From Caminibacter mediatlanticus TB-2 (GTDB lineage: Bacteria > Campylobacterota > Campylobacteria > Campylobacterales > Nautiliaceae): a stretch of 64,000 nt of DNA. The notes under the pieces were generated by a model. That model searched no databases and was not told the origin of the DNA. It saw nothing but the letters and a program-made list of their open reading frames with translations. The position numbers and the translations under genes are program-made. Each line of letters starts with the position of its first letter. Positions within the stretch are counted from its first letter, which is position 1. Positions 46,791 to 56,331 of this stretch are shown here, in pieces. The DNA lies in the NCBI RefSeq assembly GCF_005843985.1, contig NZ_CP040463.1, forward strand, positions 1,228,001 through 1,292,000. Direction: 5' to 3'.

Positions 46791-47704
46791 ATATAGCCTT
46801 TAATCATTTTTTTTTTGCATTCACTTATTGCAACCCCTTCTCTTACCCCATCATCACAAACAATACACTCATTATATTTAGTAATTCTGAAAATTTCCTT
46901 AAAAATCATAATTCCACTAACTATCAAGTCACCTCTTCCTACACCTACTAACTCTTCTCTTTTTTTCATCTCCATTTTTAAAAGTTTATCCATCCAAAAA
47001 TCTAAATCATCAGGTGTTATAATTGTACCATTGATTTTTTGTGGGTCATATGTTTTATAATTCATTCCATGTTTTAGTGCTGCAATTGTAGTTGGAGTCC
47101 CGCTACTTGCTGTAAATATTTTTGGCTTTTTATAAGCATTAAATACAAAATCGATAAATTCTTTAAACTTAACAACTTCTTTTTTTGCTGCAATTTTTAT
47201 TGCATCTGTTGTTTTATATTTTTGAGTAAGTGTTACAATTCCCACTTTGTAACTTTTTGAAACAATTTCATTTTTATGCTTTAAAATAAGTTCTGTACTT
47301 CCGCCTCCTATATCAACTAAAAAAAAGTTTCTTGCATCATATCCACATCTATTTAAACAATTTTCAACCGCTAAGGCAGTATATTTTGCCTCTTCATAAG
47401 GAGAGATAATTTTAAATTCAATTCCTGTTTTCTCTTTTATCTCTTTAATTACTTCATCTTTATTCTTTGCTCTTCTAAGCGCCTCAGTAGCAACTGCTAC
47501 TATTTTATCATTAAAATCAATTTTTTCTTTTGCTTCATTAATAGCTTCTATAATTCTTTTTATAGCCTCTTTATTAATCTCTCCACTCTCAACTAATCCA
47601 TCAGCTGTTTTTATAATCTTCTCAAACTCATCAATCTTTTTGTTTTCCTTACAATCCCACTTAACTATTCTTATTGTATTACTTCCTAAATCAATTGCTA
47701 TCAT
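46787..47704 (-). CDS. Ppx/GppA-type phosphatase
   Basis: A 305-residue ASKHA-fold exopolyphosphatase/guanosine-pentaphosphatase. It starts MIAIDLGSNTIRIVKWDC, with the second phosphate loop FFLVDIGGGSTELIL (about 127-141) and a third GVGRGDLIVSGIMIF. It lacks the extra C-terminal domains of longer Ppx proteins, so is a short form. It may act on polyphosphate or (p)ppGpp; sequence does not decide. It follows proA with a 1-bp gap. Confidence 0.88.
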   Translation of the reverse strand: MIAIDLGSNTIRIVKWDCKENKKIDEFEKIIKTADGLVESGEINKEAIKRIIEAINEAKEKIDFNDKIVAVATEALRRAKNKDEVIKEIKEKTGIEFKIISPYEEAKYTALAVENCLNRCGYDARNFFLVDIGGGSTELILKHKNEIVSKSYKVGIVTLTQKYKTTDAIKIAAKKEVVKFKEFIDFVFNAYKKPKIFTASSGTPTTIAALKHGMNYKTYDPQKINGTIITPDDLDFWMDKLLKMEMKKREELVGVGRGDLIVSGIMIFKEIFRITKYNECIVCDDGVREGVAISECKKKMIKGYI

Positions 47705-47705
47705 T

Positions 47706-48941
47706 CTACTCCCTTATTTGTCCATCACCTATAATTTTATATTTGTATGTTGTTAAATCATCAATACCCATTGGACCTCTTGCATGAAGTTTATTTGTTG
47801 AAATTCCTACCTCAGCTCCAAATCCAAATACTCCTCCATCAGTAAATCTTGTAGAAGCATTTACATATACACATGCACTATCAACCCTATTTAAAAACTC
47901 CTCAGCTACTTTTAAATTCTCCGTTACAATTGAATCACTATGATGAGAACCATATTTTTCAATATGAGATATTGCATCTTCTAAATTATCAACAATTTTA
48001 ATAGATAAAATTTTATCAAGATATTCAGTATGCCAATCTTCCTCAGTTGCTTTTTTTATATCAATATATTCAAGTGTAATCTCACAACCTCTAAGCTCAA
48101 CTCCTTCACTCTCCATCATCTCTTTAATTATTGGTAAAAATTTACCTGCAATATCTCTATCTACAAGTAAAGTCTCCATTGCATTACACACTCCTGGTCT
48201 TTGGACTTTTGAATTTATAGCAATTCTTGCAGCTTTTTGTAAATTGGCATCTTTATGAACATATACATGACATAATCCCTTATCGTGTTTAATAACAGGG
48301 ACTTTTGAATTTTCACTAACAAATTTAATTAAATTCTCTCCTCCTCTTGGAATAATTAAATCTACATACTTATCTTGTTTAATTAACCACTCAACACCAC
48401 TTCTACTATAATCAGGTAAAATTGCAATAATATCTTCTGGTAAATTATTTCTTTTTAAAACATCTCTTAAAATTTCAATAATTACAGCATTTGAATGAAA
48501 TGCCTCTTTTCCTCCTTTAAGAATACAAGCATTCCCACTCATCAAACAAAGCCCAGCAGCATCGCTTGTTACATTTGGTCTACTTTCATAAATTATTCCT
48601 ATAACACCAATTGGAATTTTTACTTTTTGAATTTCAAGCCCATTATCTATCTTCCATCCATCAATAACTCTTCCAACTGGGTCTTTAAGTTTTGCAATAT
48701 CTCTTAGTGAAGAAGCCATATCTTTTATTCTTTTTTCATTCAATACTAATCTATCTATTAATGCACAAGATAAATTATTATTTTCAGCATATTCAACATC
48801 TTTTTTATTAGCTTCAATTATTTCATTTTGATATTTTTCTAATCTATCAGCCATTTCATTAAGTAATTTTCTTTTAACTCCTCCATTTAATTGAGAAACT
48901 ATTTTACTTGCTTCTTTTACACTTTTTAAAATACTCTCCAT
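47706..48941 (-). CDS. proA: Gamma-glutamyl phosphate reductase
   Basis: ProA reduces gamma-glutamyl phosphate to the semialdehyde in proline synthesis. The 411-residue aldehyde-dehydrogenase-fold protein has [26 protein letters not shown] (about 112-137), [15 protein letters not shown], the catalytic Cys in [18 protein letters not shown] (about 243-260) and [21 protein letters not shown]. It heads the minus-strand run to yaaA. No proB is in view. Confidence 0.96.
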   Translation of the reverse strand: [411 protein letters not shown]

Positions 48942-48967
48942 TCTCTTCTCCTTATATTTAATTTAAA

Positions 48968-49051
48968 ATTATATCATTTTTTATATGTTACAAAATGAAA
49001 CATAAAATCTTTATTTTTACTTATAAAAAGACAAAAAAAATCTTATATAAT
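48968..49051. promoter_or_regulatory. Divergent -10 boxes between proA and the oxidoreductase gene
   Basis: The minus strand has TATAAT at 48973-48968, about 27 bp before the proA ATG, preceded by GGAG. The plus strand has TATAAT at 49046-49051, 27 bp before the ATG at 49079. The 137-bp gap shows no gene or other structure. Confidence 0.5.
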
Positions 49052-49078
49052 GTATTATTATCAAAAAAAGGATAGCTG

Positions 49079-50074
49079 ATGTCTCTTGATAAAGTATTTG
49101 ATATTGTAATTATTGGAGCAGGGCCAGGTGGTATAGCAGCAGCAATCGAAGCAAAATTAAAAGGGATAGAAAAAGTCCTTATTTTAGAAAAAGCTGACAA
49201 TCATTTAGATATGATAAGAAAATTTTATAAACCAGGCAAAAGAGTAGACAAAGATTGGCAAGGTAAAAAGTTTGAATTTATCGGAAATGTAACATTTGAA
49301 GAGTGTAGTAAAGAAGAGTTTTTAGACCAAATGGATAAAAAAATAAAAGATGCAGGTATTGAAGATAAATTTAAATATAACCATCACGTATATGCAGTAG
49401 AAAAAAATAAAGATGGTATTTTTGAAATTGGAGCTGACCACGAACTTGGCGTAATTCAAGCAAAAAAAGCAATAATTGCAATTGGAAGAATGGGCAAACC
49501 AAACAAACCTGCTTATAAATTCCCTCCAAAAATAAGACCAAAATTAAACTTTAACCTTGATAAAGTTAAGCCAAACGAAAAAGTATTAGTAGTAGGTGGT
49601 GGTGATACAGCAGGTGAATATGCATATGGCCTTGTTGATATGAATATTGGATGTGATGTTACACTAAATTATAGAAGAGCTGAAATTACAAGAATGAACC
49701 CTACAAACAAAGAAATTGTTGAGAGATACTTTAAGGAAGGTAAAATTAAACCTAAACTTGGAGTTGATATAGAAAATGTTGAAGCAGTTGAAGTTGATGG
49801 AGAATATAAAGTTAAAGTAAATTATAAAGATGGAACAAGTGAAATTTTTGATAGAGTAGTTTATGCACTTGGTGGAACAAGTCCAGTTGATTTTCTAAAA
49901 AACAGTGGAATTGAACTTAATGAATGGGGCGAGCCAAATTGTAATCCTGAAACACTTGAAACAAATATAGAAGGGCTATACACAATAGGAGATGTTGTAA
50001 CAAGTGCTGGAAGTATTGCCCTTGCATTTAATCATGCATACCAAGCAATAAACGATATAGCTAAAAAGCTATAA
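49079..50074 (+). CDS. FAD/NAD(P)-dependent thioredoxin-reductase-like oxidoreductase
   Basis: A 331-residue flavoprotein with an FAD site (FDIVIIGAGPGGIAAAIEAKLKG, about 8-30), an NAD(P) site (VLVVGGGDTAGEYAYGL, about 169-185) and a C-terminal GLYTIGDVVTSAGSIALAFNHAYQA. It lacks the CxxC redox pair of thioredoxin reductase, so acts on another substrate or partner. YpdA-like and ferredoxin-NADP reductase-like proteins share this layout. The gene is single, converging with fxsA by a 6-bp overlap. Confidence 0.82.
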   Translation: MSLDKVFDIVIIGAGPGGIAAAIEAKLKGIEKVLILEKADNHLDMIRKFYKPGKRVDKDWQGKKFEFIGNVTFEECSKEEFLDQMDKKIKDAGIEDKFKYNHHVYAVEKNKDGIFEIGADHELGVIQAKKAIIAIGRMGKPNKPAYKFPPKIRPKLNFNLDKVKPNEKVLVVGGGDTAGEYAYGLVDMNIGCDVTLNYRRAEITRMNPTNKEIVERYFKEGKIKPKLGVDIENVEAVEVDGEYKVKVNYKDGTSEIFDRVVYALGGTSPVDFLKNSGIELNEWGEPNCNPETLETNIEGLYTIGDVVTSAGSIALAFNHAYQAINDIAKKL

Positions 50075-50488
50075 TTTTTTTTCTATTTCCTCTATTATTT
50101 CTACATCAATAATTTCATCATTATCAAAATTATTTTTATGATAGTAAAATTCTGTTTTTGTTTTAAAAAGTTTTTTGCCAATAAATCTTGCAAATGGTTC
50201 AAATAAAAATAAAACTCCTAAAATATCACTAAACACTCCTGGAATTATTAATAAAAAAGCACCTATTAATTTAAAAAGCCCACTTGCTAAAAACTCCTCT
50301 TGTGTAATTTCTCTATGAATTACTTTTTGAATATTATTAGCAATAGAAATATGCAATGTCCTAAGTATAAAAACACCAACAACAGCACTAAAAATAACCT
50401 CTAAAAAGAGGCCAAAAGGAGTAAATAATTTAGCAAATTCATAACTAAATAAAATTTCTAAAAAAAGATAAATCAAAAAATAAATCAT
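50069..50488 (-). CDS. fxsA: FxsA-family membrane protein
   Basis: A 139-residue FxsA-like inner-membrane protein with two or three hydrophobic helices (about 2-18, 24-41, 70-95) and the GLFKLIGAFLLIIPGVFSDILGVLFLF motif (about 70-96). E. coli FxsA affects phage exclusion, but most members have no known role. It is the last gene of the hydrogenase-fumarate reductase run, 9 bp after the SdhE-like gene. Confidence 0.85.
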   Translation of the reverse strand: MIYFLIYLFLEILFSYEFAKLFTPFGLFLEVIFSAVVGVFILRTLHISIANNIQKVIHREITQEEFLASGLFKLIGAFLLIIPGVFSDILGVLFLFEPFARFIGKKLFKTKTEFYYHKNNFDNDEIIDVEIIEEIEKKL

Positions 50489-50497
50489 CTATTTCCT

Positions 50498-51358
50498 TTA
50501 AAATACTGCCTCCACTACATGATGGTCTAAACCTAATTCTTTTGGAGATATTCCAAAAGCAAGACCAAGTAGTTGTGGCAGATGTAATACAGGAATTTTA
50601 ACATCTTTTTTTGCCTCTTTTAATACACTCTTTTGTTTAACATCTAAATTTAAATGACAAAGTGGACATGGTGTTACCATGACTTCTGCTCCATTATCTA
50701 CTGCATCAAGTAATGAATTTCTTGTTAATGCTTCACTTAATGGAGTATTTTGTAAATCTACATGAAATCCACAACATTTTGTTTTTCTTTCATACTCAAC
50801 TGGCTCACCAAAACATAACTTTATTAAACTCTCAATTGCTGTTGGTTTATATGGATTTTCATTTAATGTTACTCCATCTTTTGTTTTAGATGGTCTTATT
50901 ATATGACACCCATAAAATGGAGCTATTTTTTTATTAAGAGGTTTTTTAATATGTTTTGATATCTCTTCAAGTCCAATATCTTCAAGTAAAGCATATAAAA
51001 AGTGTTGGACTTTTGTATTGCCTGTATATTTATATCCAACCTCATCTAATTTTTGATTTACTTTTTCTTTATACTCATCATTTTTTAGCCTATTTTGAGT
51101 ATTTTCAAGCATTAATTGACAAGTATTACATAAAGTTACCATTTTTAGGCCTCTTTTTTCAGCAAGACAAATATTTCTTGCATTTAAAACATCACTTAAA
51201 AACTCATTAAAATCTTGCAAATGACTTGCCCCACAACAACTTGCTTCATCTAAAACTTCTATTTCTATTCCAAGCTTATTTGCTACTGCAAGAGTTGATT
51301 TTAAAAGTTCTGGTGTTGATTCTTTTGCAGTACATCCAGTATATAATGCATATTTCAT
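50498..51358 (-). CDS. sdhE: Heterodisulfide-reductase-B-like subunit of fumarate reductase (SdhE/MfrE type)
   Basis: A 286-residue protein with two CCG domains: EASCCGASHLQDF with YTGCTAKE in the first, and KTKCCGFHVDL with FYGCHIIRPS and TPCPLC in the second. These bind noncubane [4Fe-4S] clusters in HdrB and in SdhE/MfrE. In the SdhABE (methylmenaquinol:fumarate reductase) enzymes of Campylobacter and Wolinella this subunit replaces the usual cytochrome b anchor and touches the quinone. It follows the iron-sulfur subunit by 1 bp. There is no transmembrane helix. Confidence 0.88.
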   Translation of the reverse strand: MKYALYTGCTAKESTPELLKSTLAVANKLGIEIEVLDEASCCGASHLQDFNEFLSDVLNARNICLAEKRGLKMVTLCNTCQLMLENTQNRLKNDEYKEKVNQKLDEVGYKYTGNTKVQHFLYALLEDIGLEEISKHIKKPLNKKIAPFYGCHIIRPSKTKDGVTLNENPYKPTAIESLIKLCFGEPVEYERKTKCCGFHVDLQNTPLSEALTRNSLLDAVDNGAEVMVTPCPLCHLNLDVKQKSVLKEAKKDVKIPVLHLPQLLGLAFGISPKELGLDHHVVEAVF

Positions 51359-51359
51359 A

Positions 51360-52331
51360 TTATCCCTTTAATTCATGAGTTTGAGAAATTTCAATTAGTT
51401 TTTGAATTTCTTCAAGTCCTTCACTTTTTGGCATTTGCCATGGAAGTTTTATTTTTCCTTTTTTAAACATTGCAATAGCTTCTGGCATATGTCTTACAAC
51501 ATTTACTCCCTCACTATATAAAACAAGCATCCCTTCATCTAAAATTCCATGTTTTTTAATAGAATGCACAAACCCTTCTGCGTGTTTAGTAGCAACATTT
51601 TTCTTAGCAACCCCTTCTTCAAAAATTTCATTATGAAGATGTGTAATTTTTGTAAATGGGTCTACATCTTTTGGACAAACTTCAATACAAGCTTGACACT
51701 TCACACAATCCCAAACACCACTTCCTAACTCATCAACAATTTCAAGTCTCTCTTTTTTAGCCCTATCTCTAACATCAGCTACAAATTTATATGCTTTTGC
51801 TAAGGCCATTGGACCTATAAAATCTCTATTTTCTGATTTACTCTCACACTCATAATAACAACACCCACATGCAATACAATTTTCTGCTTCTTCAAGTTTT
51901 TCAACTTCTTTTGGAGTTACAAGGTGTTCCATTTTAGGATGTTCGTCAATTGCAGCAATTAAATATGGCTTAATTCTTTTTTCATCTTCCCAAAAGTCTC
52001 TTTTATCAATTACTAAGTCTTTAATAATTTGAGGCACTTTAAGTGATAGTGGTTCAATTAAAAGAGTAGGACCAAATTTTTCTACCATATCTTTTACTCT
52101 TGTTTTACAAGCAAGCACATTTTTTTTATTAACTTTAATCCCACAACTTCCACAAATTCCATGCCTACAACTTCTTCTATATGTTAAACTCCCATCAAAT
52201 TTCCATTTTATTTTATCTAAAACATCTAAAACAACTGCACTCTCATCAACTTCTAATTCATATGTCTTATAATATGGTTTTGAATCTACCTCTTTATTAA
52301 ATCTTAAAACTTTTACTCTAATTTTCATCAT
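51360..52331 (-). CDS. sdhB: Fumarate reductase/succinate dehydrogenase iron-sulfur subunit
   Basis: A 323-residue FrdB/SdhB, longer than the usual about 240. The [2Fe-2S] site is RRSCRHGICGSCGIKVN...VLAC (about 53-76). The two cluster motifs are CIACGCCYYEC (about 153-163) and CVKCQACIEVCPKDVDP (about 215-231). The C-terminal extension past about 245 is found in SdhABE-type enzymes and may contact SdhE. It stands between sdhA and sdhE with gaps of 6 and 1 bp. Confidence 0.94.
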   Translation of the reverse strand: MMKIRVKVLRFNKEVDSKPYYKTYELEVDESAVVLDVLDKIKWKFDGSLTYRRSCRHGICGSCGIKVNKKNVLACKTRVKDMVEKFGPTLLIEPLSLKVPQIIKDLVIDKRDFWEDEKRIKPYLIAAIDEHPKMEHLVTPKEVEKLEEAENCIACGCCYYECESKSENRDFIGPMALAKAYKFVADVRDRAKKERLEIVDELGSGVWDCVKCQACIEVCPKDVDPFTKITHLHNEIFEEGVAKKNVATKHAEGFVHSIKKHGILDEGMLVLYSEGVNVVRHMPEAIAMFKKGKIKLPWQMPKSEGLEEIQKLIEISQTHELKG

Positions 52332-52337
52332 AGCCCC

Positions 52338-54047
52338 TTAATATTTTCTCTCTTGTGGCTCAAATTTTGTAATTTTAACATCACCATATTCAACTTTTAC
52401 CTCTCCATTCTCATCCATATATGCATATGTATGTTTTAAATAGTTTTCATCATCTCTTTTTGGATAATCTTCTCTAAAATGAGCCCCACGAGACTCTTTT
52501 CTATTTAAAGCACCTTCAATTATAAATGCTGAATAATCAAGCATATGCCCAAGTTCAATTGCTTCTTGTAAATCGGTATTATATGTTTTTGATTTATCAT
52601 CAAGTTTTATGTTTTTAAATCTTTCTCTTAAGTTTTTAATCTCTTCTTTTGCTTCAAGTAAAGTTTTTTCTTCTCTAAATACTCCAACTTTTGTAGTCAT
52701 CATTTCTTGTAATTCTTCTCTAATATTAGCTACTCTCTCACTCCCATTTGAATTTAAAATACCTTCTACCTCATTTAACATAAAATCTGCATCTTCTTTT
52801 TTTGCTTCTTTTAAGCTTAGTGAATCTAAGTCTTTATTAATTTGCCATCCAACCCATCTTCCAAAAAAGAGTGCTTCAAGCAATGAATTAGCTCCAAGTC
52901 TATTTGCTCCATGCACACTCACACAAGCACACTCACCTGCTGCATAAAGTCCTTCTGTAAGTTCATTTGGCGATTTTTTAACATGACCATTTATATCAAC
53001 AGGAATTCCTCCCATAGAATAATGAGCAGTAGCTGAAATTAAAATAGGCTCTTTTGCCATATCTCTTCCTAAAAATGTCAAAGCCAAATCTCTTAACTCT
53101 GGCAATCTCTCTTTTATTTTTTCTTCTCCAAGATGAGTTAAATCAAGATAAACTGCAAATTTATCCTCTTTTGCACCTCTTCCTTCAAGTATCTCTTTCA
53201 TAATAGCACGACTAACAACATCTCTTGGAGCAAGCTCCATCTTTTCAGGTGCATACTTTTTCATAAATCTCTCACCCTCACTATTTAAAAGATGACCACC
53301 CTCACCTCTTGCTGCTTCACTCATCAAAATACCACTTCCTGCAAGTCCTGTTGGATGAAATTGCACAAACTCCATATCTTCAAGAGGAAGTCCTTTTCGG
53401 GCAAAAATACTAAGCCCATCTCCTGTATTTGCGTGAGCATTTGAATTTATCTTAAATGCTCTTGCATATCCTCCTGTTGCAAACATAACTGCTTTTGCAT
53501 TAAAAATAGCAGGTGTTGTATCTCTTAGATTATATGCAACAACTCCATATGCTTTATTACCATCATATAATAAATCTGCTACATACCACTCATCTAAAAT
53601 ATTAACACCTTCTTTTACGCATTGTTCGTAAATTGCATTAAGCATTACAAGACCTGTCCTATCTTTTGAAAAACAAGCCCTCGGTCTGCTTTGACCTCCA
53701 AAAGGTCTTTGAGCAATTCTTCCATCTTCTCTTCTACTAAAAACACACCCTAAATGCTCAATCCATCTTATAGTCTCTGGGGCTTTACTACACATTAGCT
53801 CAACTGCATCTTGGTCTGCTAAATAATCACTACCTTTAATTGTATCAAACATATGAAGTTCAACATCATCATCTTCACTTAATGCTGCATTAACTCCACC
53901 TTGTGCTGCACCTGAGTGTGAACGAAGTGGATGAAGTTTTGTTAAAACTGTAACTTTTTTACCACTTTTTACTAATTCTCTTGCAGCAGCAAGTCCAGCA
54001 AGACCAGCTCCTACTATTACTACATCACTCTCATAAATTGGTATCAT
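52338..54047 (-). CDS. sdhA: Fumarate reductase/succinate dehydrogenase flavoprotein (SdhA/MfrA type)
   Basis: A 569-residue flavoprotein. The FAD site is [18 protein letters not shown]; the covalent FAD histidine is in [11 protein letters not shown]; catalytic residues lie in [42 protein letters not shown] and [12 protein letters not shown]. The N-terminus begins [15 protein letters not shown] with no twin-arginine signal, unlike the exported MfrA of Campylobacter and Wolinella, so the active site should face the cytoplasm. It follows the GltD-like gene with 1 bp between. In a reductive TCA cycle it would reduce fumarate. Confidence 0.94.
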   Translation of the reverse strand: MIPIYESDVVIVGAGLAGLAAARELVKSGKKVTVLTKLHPLRSHSGAAQGGVNAALSEDDDVELHMFDTIKGSDYLADQDAVELMCSKAPETIRWIEHLGCVFSRREDGRIAQRPFGGQSRPRACFSKDRTGLVMLNAIYEQCVKEGVNILDEWYVADLLYDGNKAYGVVAYNLRDTTPAIFNAKAVMFATGGYARAFKINSNAHANTGDGLSIFARKGLPLEDMEFVQFHPTGLAGSGILMSEAARGEGGHLLNSEGERFMKKYAPEKMELAPRDVVSRAIMKEILEGRGAKEDKFAVYLDLTHLGEEKIKERLPELRDLALTFLGRDMAKEPILISATAHYSMGGIPVDINGHVKKSPNELTEGLYAAGECACVSVHGANRLGANSLLEALFFGRWVGWQINKDLDSLSLKEAKKEDADFMLNEVEGILNSNGSERVANIREELQEMMTTKVGVFREEKTLLEAKEEIKNLRERFKNIKLDDKSKTYNTDLQEAIELGHMLDYSAFIIEGALNRKESRGAHFREDYPKRDDENYLKHTYAYMDENGEVKVEYGDVKITKFEPQERKY

Positions 54048-54048
54048 T

Positions 54049-55476
54049 TTATCCCCTTATCATTTTAGCAATTGCTTTTGCAGCTTCTCTTCCATCTCTA
54101 ACAGCAGTAACAACTAAATCAGCACCTCTTATTGCATCGCCTCCTGCAAATACTTTTTCATTTGTAGTTTGAAATTTTTCATTTACAACAGGACATCCCC
54201 ACTTATCTGTTTCAATTCCAGCATGTTCGTACCATGGAAATTTAACATTATCAAATCCTAATGCAAAAATTATTATATCACAATCAATTTCAAATTCACT
54301 TCCCTCAACTACTCTAACTCTTCTTCTACCTCTCTCATCAGGTTCAGTAAGTTCTGTTTTATTACATACAATTCCTACAACCTCATTATTTTCATTAACT
54401 TTTATCTCTTTTGGTGCTGCATAGAAAATAAATTTCACTCCCTCTTCTTTTGCATTTTCTACTTCTTTTTTACTTCCTGGCATATTCGCTTCATCTCTTC
54501 TATATACACAATAAACCTCTTTTGCTCCACTTCTTACACTTGTCCTTACAGCATCCATAGCACTATCACCACCACCTAAAACAACTACTTTTTTACCTCT
54601 TAAAAAGCAATCATCAAAATCTTTAAATACTCTTTTTTGAGCGTGAATTAATACATCCATAACATGATATACACCTTTTGCTTCTTCATTTGGAATACCA
54701 GCACCTCTTCCACTTGGTGCTCCAACTCCAATAAATACTGCATCGTAATTATCAACAATCTCTTCAAACTCTTTTTCTGTAAGTACTGGATGATTTAAAA
54801 TAAATTTAGCCCCAGCTTCTTCCATCCATTTAACTCTTTTTAAAATTCTATCTTTTGGAAGTTTAAAATTTGGAATTCCATACATTAAAAGCCCACCAGG
54901 TCTATCATGTTTGTCATAAATATCTACATTAACTCCTTCTCTTAAAAGAAAAGTAGCACAACTAAGCCCAGCTGGACCTGCCCCAATTACAGCAACTTTA
55001 CCTTTTTTTTCTTTATCCTCTCCATAATATGGTTTAAATCCTTCTTCAAATCCTTTTTCAGAAATATAAACTTCTAATGCTCCAATTGTAACACTCCCAT
55101 GAGGTGTTTTATGAATAGTACAACTCCCTTGACATAAATTATCGTGAGGACAAATTCTTCCCATAATCTCTGGAAAAGGCGAAGTTTCATTACTTAATTC
55201 AAATGCAGTTTTTAAATTTCCATGTTTTAAAGCCTTAATCCATTGAGGAATTTTGTTTGTTAAAGGACAACCTGTCCTACAAAATGGAAAATCTTTATTT
55301 GGAAAATCTCTAAGTAAATCAATAGGACAAGTTATACATCTTAAAGCTTGGTCTAATGCTTCTTTATCTTCAAATTCATGATATACTGGGTGAAAATCTT
55401 TAACTCTCTCCTCAGCTGGTCTTTTTCTTTGAATTTTTCTTGGAATTTTATGAAAATGTCTTCTTGGCATATTCAC
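54049..55476 (-). CDS. GltD/NfnB-like NADPH-dependent oxidoreductase
   Basis: A 475-residue FAD/NADPH protein of the glutamate synthase small-subunit family. The N-terminal Fe-S cysteines are [11 protein letters not shown]...FCRTGCPL and [14 protein letters not shown] binds at [17 protein letters not shown] and NADPH at [16 protein letters not shown], and the C-terminus has [25 protein letters not shown]. No GltB large subunit is beside it. Instead it lies between hypA (4-bp overlap) and sdhA (1-bp gap), so it may pass electrons between NADPH and these iron-sulfur partners. True glutamate synthase function is still possible if gltB lies elsewhere. Confidence 0.85.
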   Translation of the reverse strand: MNMPRRHFHKIPRKIQRKRPAEERVKDFHPVYHEFEDKEALDQALRCITCPIDLLRDFPNKDFPFCRTGCPLTNKIPQWIKALKHGNLKTAFELSNETSPFPEIMGRICPHDNLCQGSCTIHKTPHGSVTIGALEVYISEKGFEEGFKPYYGEDKEKKGKVAVIGAGPAGLSCATFLLREGVNVDIYDKHDRPGGLLMYGIPNFKLPKDRILKRVKWMEEAGAKFILNHPVLTEKEFEEIVDNYDAVFIGVGAPSGRGAGIPNEEAKGVYHVMDVLIHAQKRVFKDFDDCFLRGKKVVVLGGGDSAMDAVRTSVRSGAKEVYCVYRRDEANMPGSKKEVENAKEEGVKFIFYAAPKEIKVNENNEVVGIVCNKTELTEPDERGRRRVRVVEGSEFEIDCDIIIFALGFDNVKFPWYEHAGIETDKWGCPVVNEKFQTTNEKVFAGGDAIRGADLVVTAVRDGREAAKAIAKMIRG

Positions 55477-55808
55477 TCCTTTATTTCAATATATTCTATA
55501 TATAGTTCATTTCCTGCTATAAGTTTTGTATTTTCGCTTTTGCAATTTGGACATCTAAAATCAAACCCTCTTATTTCAAACTCTTTTTTACAATCTTCAC
55601 AAAAAATTTTTTTTTCAATCTCAACTATCTCCATCTTAGCTTCACTACATATAGTATTTTCTTTAAATACCTCAAAACACTCTTTTAAAAAATATGGTTC
55701 AATTCCACTTAATTTTCCAACTTTTACTACTATTTTAGAGACTTTTTTATTATTTGCATATTTTTCAACTAACTTTACTAACGATTCAACTACGCTCATT
55801 TCATGCAT
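55473..55808 (-). CDS. hypA: Hydrogenase nickel-incorporation protein HypA
   Basis: A 111-residue nickel chaperone. It starts MHEMSVVESLVKLVE with the nickel-binding His2, and has the zinc site CEDCKKEFEIRG...RCPNCKSEN (about 73-95). HypA loads Ni into the [NiFe] active site with HypB. Placement right after the hydrogenase and CooF-like genes suggests dedicated maturation, as in some coo clusters. It overlaps its neighbours by 8 and 4 bp. Confidence 0.95.
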   Translation of the reverse strand: MHEMSVVESLVKLVEKYANNKKVSKIVVKVGKLSGIEPYFLKECFEVFKENTICSEAKMEIVEIEKKIFCEDCKKEFEIRGFDFRCPNCKSENTKLIAGNELYIEYIEIKE

Positions 55809-56319
55809 GAGCGTTTAATCTCTCAAAAGTAGCTTGTTGTTTTCTTCTTCTATATTCAACATAATCAATCAACTCAATTGCATGAGTTGGACAAATCTCA
55901 ACACACGCTTGTGTATTTTCAACTCCTCCACATAAATCACACTTCATTGCAATAAGCCCTGATACATTATCATAAGGACTCTCAGCCATAACAACAGCCC
56001 CAAATGGACAAACTATCGCACAGCTTCTACATCCAATACAATCTTCTTCATAAATTTTTACATAATCCCCTTCATACTTAATAATATCAATTGGACACGC
56101 TTCAACACATGGAGCATTTTCACATTGCATACATTGAATTGGCGCTGTTAAATCATTTAGTTTTACAACTTCATTTCTATGAACCATCTTTTCACCAGCT
56201 AACGCTCTTTCATACGCTTCTTCAATATCAATTCCCTCATGACTTGCAGCACATGCAAGCTCACAATTTAAACATCCAATACATTTTTTTGGGTCTGCGA
56301 ATATAAATTTATTTGCCAT
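55801..56319 (-). CDS. CooF/HycB-like polyferredoxin
   Basis: A 172-residue protein with four [4Fe-4S] motifs: CIGCLNCELACAAS (13-26), CMQCENAPCVEACP, CIGCRSCAIVCPFGA and CDLCGG...CVEICPTHA. The opening KFIFADPKKCIGCLNCELAC and the long insert (EEAYERALAGEKMVHRNEVV) match CooF, which carries electrons from CO dehydrogenase to the Coo hydrogenase in carboxydotrophs. No CO dehydrogenase gene is in this window, so another donor such as formate dehydrogenase is possible. It lies 12 bp after the hydrogenase large subunit. Confidence 0.88.
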   Translation of the reverse strand: MANKFIFADPKKCIGCLNCELACAASHEGIDIEEAYERALAGEKMVHRNEVVKLNDLTAPIQCMQCENAPCVEACPIDIIKYEGDYVKIYEEDCIGCRSCAIVCPFGAVVMAESPYDNVSGLIAMKCDLCGGVENTQACVEICPTHAIELIDYVEYRRRKQQATFERLNAHA

Positions 56320-56331
56320 AATTTCCTCCTT

